Shown here: in pieces, positions 9,986-20,840 of the stretch
Position numbering within the stretch: the first letter of the stretch is position 1
How the letters are laid out: each line of letters begins with the position of its first letter
NCBI GenBank assembly: GCA_023935145.1
Contig: CM043699.1
Location: forward strand, 58,792,638-58,856,637
DNA from: Bretschneidera sinensis
Taxonomy: Eukaryota; Streptophyta; Magnoliopsida; Brassicales; Akaniaceae
DNA: 64,000 nucleotides
Direction: 5' to 3'
Position numbers and translations under genes: made by a program
Notes under the pieces: generated by a model
Told to the model about the DNA's origin: nothing
What the model saw: only the letters and a program-made list of their open reading frames with translations
Database searches by the model: none

Positions 9986-11674
9986 GTGGATGGACTTCCT
10001 AAGGATTGGAGGTATGTGAACTATCACCCAATTGATCAAGTAATTGGTTATCTTTCACAAGGGGTAAGAACTCGCTCTTCTATTAGAAATATTTGCAATT
10101 TTGTAGCTTATTTGTCTCAAGTAGAACCTAAGACATTTATAGAAGCTGAAAAAGATAATGATTGGATAATTGCAATGCAGGAAGAGATAAATCAATTTGA
10201 GAGAAACAATGTTTGGAAACTAGTTCCAAGACCAAAAGATCATTCAATAATTGGAACTAAATGGGTATATAGAAATAAAATGGATGAAAATGGTATAGTA
10301 ACTAGAAATAAAGCTAAATTAGTTGCTAAGGGTTATAATCAAGAAGAAGGAATAGACTTTGATGAGATCTATGCTCCTGTAGCTAGATTAGAAGCTATTC
10401 GAATGTTGTTAGCCTTTACATGCTTTAATAAATTCAAGCTATTTCAAATGGATGTAAAAAGTGTTTTTTTTTTAAATGGCTTTATAGAAGAAGAGGTTTA
10501 TGTTGAGCAACCTCTTGGTTTTGAAAACCCTAGTCTTCCAAATCATGTCTACAAGCTTTCTAAGGCTCTATATGGGTTGAAGCAAGCTCCAAGGGCATGG
10601 TATGAAAGACTAAGTAAATTTTTGATTGATAATGATTTTGTAAGAGGTAGAATAGATACAACTTTCTTCACAAAAACTCACAAAAATGACACATTGATAG
10701 TTCAAATATATGTTGATGATATTATATTTGGTGCTACTAATGAATCTATGTGTCAAGAGTTTACAAAGTGCATACAAGGTGAATTTGAAATGAGCATAAT
10801 GGGAGAGCTTACCTACTTCCTTGGTCTTCAAATCAAACAACTAAAAGGAGGCATCTTCATCAATCAATCAAAGTACATCAAGGACCTACTTAAGAGGTTC
10901 GAGATGGAAAGCTCAAAGTCGCTTGGTACTCCAATGAGCACATCTACAAAGCTTGATCTTGATGAAGGAGGTAAACCGGTAGATATTAAGTATTATAGAA
11001 GCACGATAGGTGCTTTGCTTTATTTAACTGCAAGTAGACCTGATATTATGTTCAGTGTATGCATGTGTGCTAGATTTCAGGCTAATCCTAAGGAATCACA
11101 TGTAGTTGCAGTAAAAATAATAAAAATAATTCTTAGATATCTGCAAGGAACCCAAACCATAGGATTATGGTACTCTAGAGAATCATCTTTTGAGCTTGTA
11201 GGATATTCAGATGCTGATTTTGCTGGATGTAGGTTAGATAGACAAAGCACAAGTGGAACATGTCAATTCTTAGGTGCTCTGTTAACGTCTTGGTTTTCCA
11301 AGAAACAGAATTTTGTTGCACTATCAACCACCGAGGCGGAATACGCTGCAGCTGGAAGTTGTTGTGCCCAAGTATTATGAATGAAACAACAACTAGAAGA
11401 CTATGGCATGAACCTCAAAAACATTCCAATATTTTGTGATAATACTAGTGCTATCAACCTAACCAAGAACCCTATTCAGCACTCTAGAACAAAGCACATA
11501 GAAATAAGACATCATTTCTTAAGAGACCATGCTCAAAAATGTGACATAAGACTAGAATTCATTCCTTCAGAAGATCAAATAACTGACATTCTTACAAAAC
11601 CTCTAGGTGAAGCTAGTTTCTGTAAGATAAGAATGTTAATGGGATTGCTGGATTATGATAAACTGAATATCTGA
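9986..11674 (+). pseudogene. Copia reverse transcriptase and RNase H, nearly open
   Basis: A 464-residue open stretch (9986-11380) holds the complete copia [32 protein letters not shown] motif, [39 protein letters not shown] and IYVDDIIFG with the catalytic YVDD. The fingers motif reads KSVFFLNG where KTAFLNG is usual, with an in-frame run of Ts. RNase H follows ([30 protein letters not shown]). A TGA at 11378 sits where the family has Trp; reading continues 11381-11674 (DNTSAINLTKNP, RTKHIEIRHHFLRD, ILTKPL). A single nonsense change separates this from a full RT-RNase H. Confidence 0.95.
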
Positions 11675-12610
11675 TTGCTCATTCATACATCATATGCATA
11701 ATTTGACATCTAGTGAAAGAGTATTAATTATGGTTTAAATATCTCCCTCACTCAAGATGTCATAGAAAAACAAATTTCGTGCTATATTTCAAAGACTAGA
11801 AATTTTTCATAAGGGTCCAGTCGACTGGTAATTCTATCCCAGTCGACTGGTAAGTCACTGCCTATTCTTCTAGTCGACTGGTAAATATGACCCAGTCGAT
11901 TGGTAAGTCTCTACCAATTCTTCCAGTCGACTGGTAAGTCTTATCCAGTCGACTGGTACATCTAGACTTTGTTTGGAGCCATTTAATACTCAAATATTAA
12001 TTTTTTTTTTAAATTCTCTTTGATTTGGCATTGGACAAATCAAGTGATGAGCTTGAATTTAGATTTGAGAATTATTTTTGAGCTATTTATTTATCAAGCA
12101 TGAGCTAAATATGAAACTTTCTATTATATATGCTTGAGTTTGAAAATAATGATTATCTTTGCATTAAATTGATAATCAACTACCAATAAGGCTTGTTAAG
12201 TTTTATCCAATTTTATTTCTCTTAAAAGTTAAAAATAATTACTTTAGAATTTTTGAAAGGGGGAGAAAATCTAATTTATTGATAAAAGAGAAAACCTTTG
12301 GTAAAATATTTTTACTCAAATGAGTTTTAAATACTTGATAAACTCTTTTGGATATATTTTAAAATTGGATATTATATCTTGAGAATTTTATCTCTATGTT
12401 CTAAAGGAACTCTTTCAAAAACTTTATAGTTCTTGATATCTTGTAAAATGATTCTTTTCTCAAAATGTTTCATCAAAATATTTTCGATAGCATATTTTGA
12501 GGGGGAGCTCTTCTTTGAAATACACCCTTTTTTATTATGACAAAAAGGGAGAGAAAAATAAGAATATTAGAGATCTTGTTAGACCTTATTCTTAAGATTT
12601 TTGTCGCCAT
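11675..12610 (+). other. 3' non-coding part of the Sirevirus-type element
   Basis: No open frame with element-like content, and no env-like ORF. It contains the second palindrome array (11817-11956) and A+T-rich sequence leading to the PPT. A long non-coding stretch between pol and the 3' LTR is common in Sireviruses. Confidence 0.7.
11817..11956. promoter_or_regulatory. Six-unit palindrome array CCAGTCGACTGG upstream of the 3' LTR
   Basis: Units lie at 11817-11828, 11839-11850, 11871-11881, 11891-11902 (one base changed, GTCGAT), 11923-11934 and 11945-11956. Spacing is 10-21 bases and several units continue with TAAGTC. It is the same core as in the LTR clusters, placed about 0.7 kb before the PPT, so the element carries three separate arrays. 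Confidence 0.85.
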
Positions 12611-12625
12611 CAAAAAGGGAGAGAT
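12611..12625 (+). promoter_or_regulatory. Polypurine tract of the Sirevirus-type element
   Basis: CAAAAAGGGAGAGAT abuts the TGTTGACCC start of the 3' LTR. A purine run in this position primes plus-strand DNA synthesis in LTR retrotransposons. A second AAAAAGGGAGAG copy lies about 70 bases upstream. Confidence 0.85.
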
Positions 12626-14304
12626 TGTTGACCCTGAATGATTTTGATAGTAACAAAAATCTTAATTAAGCACTAATGAGTATTACTTAAGTAATATATA
12701 TTGTTAATAGTGCTTATACATAAAAAGAGATCAAGATTGTAGAAATTGGTGAATCAATGTTGATGATCTCAAAAGTCAATAAGTTCTCCGAAAGATCAAA
12801 TTCAAGGAGAATAATTTAAATGTATCTTCAAAGTCAATAGGGATAAATTATATATTTGAATCCTGAGATACACTTTGTAAGCATTTCAATTGTTAGGAGC
12901 TAATTATATTTGCATTGCATTTTATTATATAGTCTTAATTAATTGAAGATATAAAATCTCCAAGTGATTTTATTAAATGCAAATAAATTCTTTGGGCTCA
13001 ATTCTTAACATTCTCTAATTGAATTTAAGAAGAATTTATGTTGACATAAAAAATTAATTAAGCATTTGTAATATATCATTCTTCATAAATCTTGCACACA
13101 CATTATACTTAAATTTGTAATATGTTTTGTCATCATCAAAAATACCTCAATCAAGAAATTGATTAGATTAATTTTGATGATAACAAAACACTTTTGACGT
13201 GTTTAACTCGTGTGTTTAATGTGCAAGAAAGTTTGATTCAATTAGGAGATTTTTTGGAACTCAAAAATCCAAAAAGAATAAAGAGATATGAAGAAAATTA
13301 TGCTGAAAACACTGTTCATCCAGAAATCACTGTAGCAGCGCTCCAACAGTGACCCAGTCGACTGGGTGAATAGTGCAATCGACTGGTAAAAGTGGTAGAA
13401 GGTTCCCAGTCGACTGGTAACACTGCAGCAGCAAAAATGTGAATTTTTAAGAGGACCCAGTCGACTGGTATCACGACCCAGTCGACTGGTAGTTCAAAAA
13501 TATGACCGTTGGGACTCGAAATCTAAGATTTTAAAGGCACAATCAATTCAAATTAAAGTCTAACGGCCATATTAATTGATGGCTATATAAACCCACTCAA
13601 TTCAGTATTCAACAAGGAGGAGAAGACATTCAAAAAGAGAAGAACACACACAATCAAGTCATTCATTCTTTGAAACTCAAAAAAGATTTGAAATACTCAT
13701 GTTGAGCTATTCTTCAAGCTTTTCTTTGAAAGAGAGACATTATTCAGTTGTATAAGCTTTCATTTGTTGTCTCTCTACCATTTACTTTACAGCTTTTATT
13801 GTAAAGGGATTACTTCCGAGAGGAAGGGGATTATTTCCGAGAGGAAGGGGATACTTCCGAGAGGAAGGGGATTGTTCGGTTTGAGCAACACCTGTAAGTT
13901 GCTTGTGTTTCGGTTTGAGCAACACTCGTAAGTTGCTTGGTTTAGTGAAAGACTTCAAGGAGGATCCTTGAAGAGAGTGGACGTAGGGTCGGAAGGATTC
14001 CGATATTGCCGAACCACTATAAATCGAGTTTGCATCTCTCTAACTCTATCTCTTTAATTACTTTCATAATTACTTGCTTATAATTATTTATTATTCAAGT
14101 AAATGAGATTGATTGCTTAATTATTTTATAATTCAATTATCATTTCTATATTAAGCAATAAACTCTCTCATCTTTGTGCTAGTAATTTAGAAAGATTTAA
14201 TTCCGCATATATTTTGTTATTTGATACTGCAAAAAGTATTTAATTTTTTTAATACCCAATTCATCCCCCTCTTGGGTATTGCCATAGTATATTTTGGACC
14301 TACA
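12626..14304 (+). repeat. 3' LTR of the Sirevirus-type element
   Basis: Same termini and same length as the 5' LTR. Its palindrome cluster (13353-13490) also has five units, but it lacks the 4th unit of the left LTR and has an extra one further right. The length is unchanged although the arrays differ. TATA at 13584. Confidence 0.95.
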
Positions 14305-14309
14305 GTTTG
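14305..14309. repeat. Target site duplication GTTTG, right copy
   Basis: Perfect copy of 5070-5074, marking the right edge of the Sirevirus insertion. Confidence 0.95.
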
Positions 14310-16108
14310 TTTTAAAACAAAACTTACATATAAATGTGTGGTATATATTATGTATATATATTTTACTGATACGTTTTCATTTTCTTTTTTCTTTGATTTT
14401 TTGTTTTTTTTAAATATTCGGGGATCGAAAGAAAGGTCGAAAGAGTAAAATTTTGAAGGAGTTTACTGCGAAATTTCGTAGAGAGTCACAAAAAGCTAAC
14501 AGAAAAATATAAGTTAATAACATAATGTTTATTTTTGAATTTCTGACAATTATGAAGTTTCCCTGAATTTCATAGTGAAAATTGCTAAGAGGTGATCCAC
14601 GGGTAGCTTTAAGAGCTAGTGGTGAGTTGGATTTACTTTAAGTAGTCTAAATAAAAATTAAATATCTGATGATAATATTAAACTTAATTATTAGCGTATG
14701 ATTGGGTGGTAGATAAAAATTTGGTTGATAGATATGATATGAATATTGAGCATGTAGAATAATATTATGTGAAAAGAGATGTTTTTGGAATAATAAGTTG
14801 ATTTAATAATAAAACCGATAAGTGAAATTCTTGATAAGTTATGGTTGATGTTTTTATACAAATTTTGAGGAGATGAATTTTAGTGGATCTTAACCAATTT
14901 TGAGGGATGGTTTGATGTGATTTGTGATGAAATATAGTGGATCTTGGCAAGCTTTAATGGACGATTTGATGTGATTTGGTATGAGAGAAATTTAGTGGAA
15001 ATTTTTGTATAATTTGAGAAAAAATCAGGATAGCTAGTCTGAATACATGTTTGTTTCTATTTTATTATTTAGATGCATATTCATATCAGTTTTCATATAC
15101 AGTTGAATGAGAATAAAAGAACCGGGAAGGCATCCGGTCAAAATGAAAATGAAAGAACCAGGAAGGAAGCCGGTTTAAATGAGAATAAAAATATTTGAAT
15201 TAATGTTGTTCTTATATTTTTGTTCAGATGCATATTTTATATTATTGTTCATGTGCATATGCATTTAATAATATAACCTAAAGAACCGGAAATGGGTTGG
15301 TCTAATGGAACAACCGTGACAGCCGATATATACTGAAAATAAAAGGGACACCGTGATAGCCGGTATATGCTGGAAATAAATTCCGTGACAGCCGGGATAA
15401 GCTGTAAAGAATCGGAAAGGGGCCGATCTAAGATAATAATAACATATCGACAGGTGGGAAGACGTTCCCAACATAAGCATTCATGTATTACATCTGTTTT
15501 AATTATTGCTTGCATTATTGTAATGCTGATGTGTGGTATATTATGGTGAAATTATTTATAGATGGAAGAGTCTCCCAAGGAGAGACAGTTACAGGGAGAA
15601 AAAGAGGAAAAGACATCGAAATATGAGAATATAGTGACTATTTAAATGTTAGGCATTATGCTATTTTTCAGTTATAGGAAAAATAAATAATTAAATATTA
15701 AATAGGCTGATTATGCAAATAGAATACTTTTAGTAAATTTAATTCACTGAGCTTGTGAAGCTCATCTCTCATTGTACAATGATTTAAGGTAGCAGACAGG
15801 ACAAATAGTCTGGTGGGTTAAGAGTCAGATGAAAGAAATTTCTGTAAGCCACGTATGTGTCAATATCCTCAGACAAATGAGAAAATGAAAAACAAATTTT
15901 TTTTTTGTAAATATTCATGCATGTTAAGTTGTATATTATGTTTAAATTATATCATGTTGATGTACCTCCTCTGTTGAGGGTTGAGGGTTATAGTAAAAAT
16001 TCTTGTTAGTTTTATTTTACTTTATTGTTGCATATATGTGTCGTGCTGGGATTTTCAAAATGTGATGACACCGTCTTGGGGGTGGCCAACCCGGGATAGT
16101 TCGTTACA
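14310..16108 (+). repeat. 3' segment of Tekay-like LTR-i, ending at its PBS
   Basis: Continues the LTR begun at 4607. It ends GGGATAGTTCGTTACA and is followed after 4 bases by a PBS. It contains three imperfect units around CCGTGACAGCCGGTATATGCTG (15309-15407, described in parts), the conserved hairpin TGAGCTTGTGAAGCTCA (15748-15764), and a GAAAG-rich stretch. It is therefore a 5' LTR and not a solo LTR. Confidence 0.85.
15309..15407 (+). repeat. Three imperfect tandem units in LTR-i
   Basis: CCGTGACAGCCG or CCGTGATAGCCGG recurs about every 40 bases, each followed by ATA..GCTG and A-rich sequence. Related ACCGG..GAAGG..CCGGT repeats lie just upstream at 15120-15170. Confidence 0.6.
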
Positions 16109-16112
16109 ATTT

Positions 16113-16132
16113 TGGTATCAGAGCACTAGGTT
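16113..16132 (+). promoter_or_regulatory. Primer binding site of the Tekay-like element
   Basis: TGGTATCAGAGCACTAGGTT follows the TTACA end of LTR-i after 4 bases. It is the initiator Met tRNA type PBS. It proves that LTR-i belongs to a plus-strand element whose internal region follows. Confidence 0.92.
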
Positions 16133-16209
16133 TTATGATTCTATAGACTGCATAAAAAGAAAGAAAGTGGAAGATTAAAATAAATTATATTTTAATGAAC
16201 AGTCTGAGG

Positions 16210-17091
16210 ATGACACGTGGACGTGCTAGAGCTAGAGTTAAAGTTGTATGATTTGGGAGGGCGTGGTTGGCCCCAATATTTTTGACAAGTTGAGGTTGAG
16301 TCTGAATCTGTGGTTCCTAGAAAGGAACATGTTGACAATATAATTGATATTAGTAAAGGTGTGAGAGAATCGGGAGTTGAAAGAGATGAACTAAAATAAG
16401 CCCTTATATATATGCTTGAGAAAATGAATGTAACAGATGATAGAGTGGGTAGTCTGTAGCATAGACTTGATGAACAGGCTAGAGTAGTGCTTGAGATTGT
16501 TAATCCAGTAATGGTAGACAATTAAAAAGAGGGAAAAGTAAGTTTATGCATGAGACGCAAAGAGATATATTAAGTTGAATGCCTTGTTGTTTAAAGGATC
16601 TATGAATCTTTTTAAGCCTGAGTTTTGGGAGAAAACATGTAGAGAGATTTATTTGATATTTTACCAATGACTGACAGGTAGAATGTTGTCTTTGCTATGT
16701 TTAAGTTAGAGAGAGAGGCCCTAGAATGGTGGGAGAACATTCTTCACAGGATAAGTTTAGATATTGATAGACCCTTAACCTGAAATAGGTTTAAGGAGGT
16801 TTTTCTTGATAAATATTTTTCTTATACCTCTAGAGCCCAACAAAATAGAGATTTTATTTATTTGAGGAAAATGTGTTAACTGTGGCTCAATATGATAGCA
16901 GACTTGCGGTCTTATCAAATGGTTATACCGAAAATGGTAGACCTGGAAGAGAAAAAGTGTAAGATGTTCAATGATGAACTATGTTTTAAGATTTGATCAA
17001 AACTATCTCACATGAGGCATGTGATTTATGTCAGATTAGTGGATATAACCCTTCAGATTGAGAAGAATGTGATAGAAAGTGTTGTTGTATC
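16210..17091 (+). pseudogene. Tekay-like gypsy gag remnant, truncated
   Basis: Starts at ATG 16210 with MTRGRARARVKVV, the Arg-rich N-terminus common in Tekay/Del gag, then a stop. Later frames give FKPEFWEK, AMFKLEREALEWWENILHRI, NRFKEVFLDKYFSYTSRAQQ and a block equivalent to VAQYDSRLAVLSNGYTEN. This is the standard gypsy gag core. Many stops and at least three frame changes occur. The element ends abruptly at 17091 against a copia LTR fragment; zinc knuckle and pol are missing. Confidence 0.85.
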
Positions 17092-17289
17092 TGTAAAGAA
17101 CTCATTGATTTAGTGCAGAGAGTTCGGAGGAACTCACGGGGACGTAAGCTATTGCCGAACCTCGATAACAAATTGCTTGTGTTCTTTTTTTTCTTTGGTT
17201 TCTGTTTCTGTTCTGATCATTACAAGTCATTCTAGACTTAGGTGTTTGGAAGATCACCACCTAGGCATCTTGAGGGTGGTTTCCCAACA
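17092..17289 (+). repeat. 3' end fragment of copia LTR family B/A (truncated)
   Basis: Matches the reverse complement of 29022-29215: shared blocks include TTGATTTAGTGCAGAGAGTT, GGGGACGTA, CTATTGCCGAACCTCG, CAAGTCATTCTAGACTT and AGATCACCACCT. It ends TTTCCCAACA. Only the last 200 bp of an LTR of nearly 1 kb is present, so it is a truncated relic. Confidence 0.85.
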
Positions 17290-18420
17290 TTATATTTACT
17301 CTTTAATCAGGACAGCCCTTATCAAAAGTCCTGTTTATTTTTTCAAATAATATTTTTTTTCTTACAAAATATAATTTATTGTTGTTACGTACTCCAATTC
17401 AATACTTACTAGCTCAATCTTTCAAATCCATACAATATTGAATCAAAATTCAAATTACAAATTATATATAGTCTTATGTATATAGTAGGTAAACAAGATA
17501 TCTACATCAAAAGAACTATAATTCAATAACTACATATAATGAGATCTTCATTCACTCATCTATGCATGATTAAATTTGACAATTTATCAAGATCTTTACA
17601 TCAAAAGAAAGTTTAAGAACTCCACTACATAAATGAAATTTTCATTCCCTTATCCATCCATGTAAGCAAATGATCAAGTTTCATCCTGCAAAATGAAAAA
17701 CAATAACAAGTAAATTTTGAAAAAAATAAGTAAATGAGTTACTTGAAAGCAACAAATTTGAAGATACAAATCTCTTAAAAATTCATATTTTCACAATTCA
17801 ACAGAACACACCCCATTAAAAATCATAAATCAAGCATGGATCATGAACCACCAACCACACTGTAATAGTTACTGAAAGCAAAAGAAGACCTACAACCATA
17901 AAAAAATAAAAAGCCATCATTCTTTTTATGGCACAGATCACACAAAAAAAACTACCCTAAACTCATAATAAAAAACCAAAAAAGTAGCACTAGGCATACA
18001 CTAGACTAAACAAAGCAAGAAAAGGGCATATACTGCTTATCCATTATAGTGAAAATTATATATGGAAGAATCAAACAAACATAACGCTACACTTGAAAAG
18101 AAATTGGGCAGTACCTCCTTTTATTTTCTGTCATTATCCTCCTGTAAATAGAGATATAATAGATAAATTTCAACAAACTCAATTATAAGCATTTTCGATA
18201 ACTATCCAAGAACCAACTGCTAGTAAATCTTCAGATCAACTATAACTAATTAACATAAAGTCACATACAACAACCTTACCTCAACTATAACCTATCAAAT
18301 ATACTCATAAATCAACTATAGTTCATACTTTGTATTCCAAGAAATTTTCAAAGGCAATCCATTCAAAATTTATAATTAATCAACTTTATAATTAATATCT
18401 TAAAGAAAGTAAGAAAACTC
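17290..18420. other. A+T-rich sequence with no recognisable gene
   Basis: No conserved coding, LTR termini or structured repeats seen. It probably forms the 3' flank of the minus-strand transposase gene at 18430-19611. Confidence 0.5.
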
Positions 18421-18429
18421 ACTCAAGAT

Positions 18430-19611
18430 TGCACTGAAAAATAGGAAGGAGGTTGTGATTGCATGTTTGCAAGCATTTGATTTATACATGCATTGAACAT
18501 TTGTTCAAATTCTTGTCTCGTCCTTTCATCCATGACAACCTTCTCAGCTTCTCTTTTAGCTCGATCAGCTTCCTCTTTAGCTTCTCATTCAGTGCGATCA
18601 ACTTACTCTTTAGCTTCTTTTTATGCTTATTTAGTTTCCCTTTTAGCACGCTCAGCTTCAATTATTGCACGTAAATCTTCCATAGTTTGTTGTAAGTCGG
18701 ATTTTTTTGTTGATCATGTGCACTAGTGCTAGCAACACCCTTGCCTTTCTAACCTGATCCTTTCCCTTGAAAGTGCCCTGATCTTATACGAAGGACTTCA
18801 ATTGACATATCAACTCATGTCATCATGGTGTCATCCTCTTCTAATAGTTTATTTTCTAAGGTTTTTAATTTCTCCTACATAATAATCGAAAAAAAAATAC
18901 ACACATTAATTTCTAATGTATAATAATTATTTGATTTCTACTTTTAAAGTGAAAATCAAAAGTGGTCTAAAATTTAATAGTAACTATGATGATAAAACAT
19001 GCATATACTTGTGCAAAATTAGGATCAACCTATTGGAGTTCTTCATTCCTATTCTTGTTCTTCTTGGTATGATTTTTATTCCAAATTTCATAAGTGTTTA
19101 GCATAATACATGAATTTTTTACTTTCTACCATATTAAAATGACAATAATTTCATAAAATAATTTCACTTTATTGTTACATATTGTAAAAACAAAAGAAAA
19201 GGTCTTTTAAGTAATAATTTACCAAGTCGTGCTCATACTCCGCAAATGGAATTGGGCCAGTGGTGTGCACAGTTCTAGGAGTTGATCAATTTGTCATATT
19301 CTTTTGCTCTTTGCTTGAATCATGGCATATAGGACATCAAACAATTTTTTTTTAGTTAAATTAGTATAAAGCATTTCTTAAATAGTTTGATATGGTGTTT
19401 ACCTGAAACTCTTTCAAGCTAAAGTACTCAACCATTACCTTCCATAACTTAGGTTCAAGATCTTTAGGAGGGTGTGCAAGGCGCTCTTCATTTGTTTGAT
19501 ACTTCTTATAAAATTTTGAAAGCCTATCTTTCCACCCAAGATATACACTGTGCATTTTTTGAATGCAAAATTTACGCATCCTAGTGTCATTATCCTGGAT
19601 TTAGAACTTTA
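18430..19611 (-). pseudogene. Ptta/En/Spm-type plant transposase gene (Transposase_24), C-terminal exons
   Basis: Exon-like blocks run right to left. 19611-19401 encodes MRKFCIQKMHSVYLGWKDRL, KFYKKYQTNEERLAHPPKD and LWKVMVEYFSLKEFQ, flanked by TTTTGTAG (acceptor) and CAGGTAAAC (donor), with one stop near its start. 19305-19223 encodes RTVHTTGPIPFAEYEHDL, matching the HT.G..SFA region of this family. 18840-18700 has EVLRIRSGHFQGKGSG. 18660-18440 encodes a Lys/Glu/Ala-rich coiled coil (EAERAKRE, EEADRAKREAEKVV, DERTRQEFEQM). Order and motifs fit Transposase_24 proteins carried by CACTA elements. In-frame stops make it a probable pseudogene. Further 5' exons may lie up to about 22040. Confidence 0.75.
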
Positions 19612-19636
19612 CCTACAAAATGTTACAAAGTACAAG

Positions 19637-19721
19637 GATCAAAATGGATTTAGTCTATTTATAGAACAACAAATCATTCTTTCTTAGTAAAGACGAGACA
19701 TACATATACTAATAAAGAAAG
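19637..19721 (+). repeat. Direct repeat, copy 1
   Basis: About 85 bp (GGATTTAGTCTATTT, AGAACAACAA, CATTCTTTCTTAGT, AATAAAGAA) recur at 20689-20774 with about 85% identity by eye. It lies just 5' of the first recognisable transposase exon. Confidence 0.75.
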
Positions 19722-20688
19722 AAATTTCAATTAGGGAGGGTAGAAATATTGATTAGAGCTAAAACATAATCAAGTCAAATGGACCAAAAGTTAGAATAAA
19801 AGAATAATTAAAGAACCTTTTACAATGAAGATCATCTTAAGTTGTTTGTGGCATTGTAATACAGATCTCTTTGGATTTCCTTTACCCATGGTAATAGAGG
19901 TAGCAATCTGTTTGACATTAGTAAACTATACTAATGGTGGCAAAAGGATCTACCCCCTCTTTTTTTTTCTTTCATATTTTCCTCTTCTGACCAAAGCATA
20001 AAATGATTCAAATGCTATATTTAAATAATTCTTCTAGATTAATTTAGATCTTACAGTTATTGTAAAGTGTAATGAAATATATAAAAATCATACTATAATT
20101 AATATTATGTATGGTTTCAGAAACTACCTAAAATAATACACTTCATTGATTAAGAAGAAGATTTCAAATATGAACCTTATAAATAGGTTGTACTCGGAAA
20201 GGAAAATGAAGAAAAAACTAAAAATAGGTGCTAATGAAATGACCAAAATCTCTACAAAGTCAGAACCTTAAACATTGAAAAGATCCGAGAAACAACAAAC
20301 TCTTTGTTCTCTATTTTACAAAATGGTAAAAAAGCTTGGCTTTATAAGGTCAGCCAAATTGATAGTTTACTGAAAACAATGATAGAAAATCATTTTCTCC
20401 CTTTGTTTTAATATTTACTAAAACCAACGATAGTAACTTCTCTTTGATACTATCAAAGCTTCATCCTTGAATCTATATGGATAGATGCAAAAGTAGCAAA
20501 GGAATCATGTAGAGACATATTTAATACTATCAGAGCTTCATCCTTGAATTCATATTAGAGCTTCATACCCGACCCTTAATTAATGGTTTAGTAAACCTTT
20601 TCAGGGAGGCTAGAAGCTCTAAGATTGGTTCAAGTTTTTAAGTGGCATGATGGGATCTACCTTGAGTTTCATTAGACTTACTTTTAAA
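19722..20688. other. Non-coding A+T-rich stretch, possible introns of the transposase gene
   Basis: No coding block recognised. It contains a small duplication around CTTCATCCTTGAAT (about 20460 and 20528). It may be intronic or decayed exon sequence of the minus-strand transposase gene. Confidence 0.4.
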
Positions 20689-20774
20689 GGATCACATTGG
20701 ATTTAGTCTATTTGTAGAACAACAATTCATTCTTTCTTAGTGAATACGAGAATACTTGTACTAAATAAAGAAGC
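20689..20774 (+). repeat. Direct repeat, copy 2
   Basis: Second copy of 19637-19721, in the same orientation about 1.05 kb downstream. Confidence 0.75.
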
Positions 20775-20840
20775 AAAATAAGGTATCTTGTAATTCAAAG
20801 AAAGATAGACAACATACTTACACGAATTTGATTTCACATA

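Larger units (their letters stand above)
5075..14304 (+). mobile_element. Nearly complete Sirevirus-type Ty1/copia retrotransposon (9,230 bp)
   Basis: Two 1,679-bp LTRs flank a PBS, gag, protease, integrase, RT and RNase H (the copia order), then a long 3' non-coding part and a PPT. Gag has the Sirevirus layout: copia gag domain, long coiled coil, WVPK repeats at the C-terminus. Perfect TSD GTTTG. By eye the LTRs differ at roughly 25-30 positions plus two compensating repeat-unit shifts, under about 2%, so it is the youngest clearly datable insertion here. It is disabled by frameshifts in gag and integrase, several stops and a mutated protease site. It sits inside the Tekay-like LTR-i. Confidence 0.95.

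Noticed and set aside
11817..11956. Regular palindromic repeats with short spacers resembling a CRISPR array
   Set aside because: Units are 12 bp, spacers 10-21 bp and similar to each other, and the array is inside a plant copia element that repeats it in its LTRs. No cas genes; the context is eukaryotic.
14765..15549. Several short frames on both strands in LTR-i
   Set aside because: Located within an LTR and produced by its internal CCGTGACAGCCG repeats; no homology.
16192..16521. Ser/Thr-rich frame on the minus strand
   Set aside because: Antisense shadow of the Tekay-like gag start region. The plus strand carries recognisable gag motifs.
18459..18726. Plus-strand Ser/Leu/Phe-rich frames
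   Set aside because: They are the antisense of the Lys/Glu/Ala-rich coiled coil of the minus-strand Transposase_24 gene.
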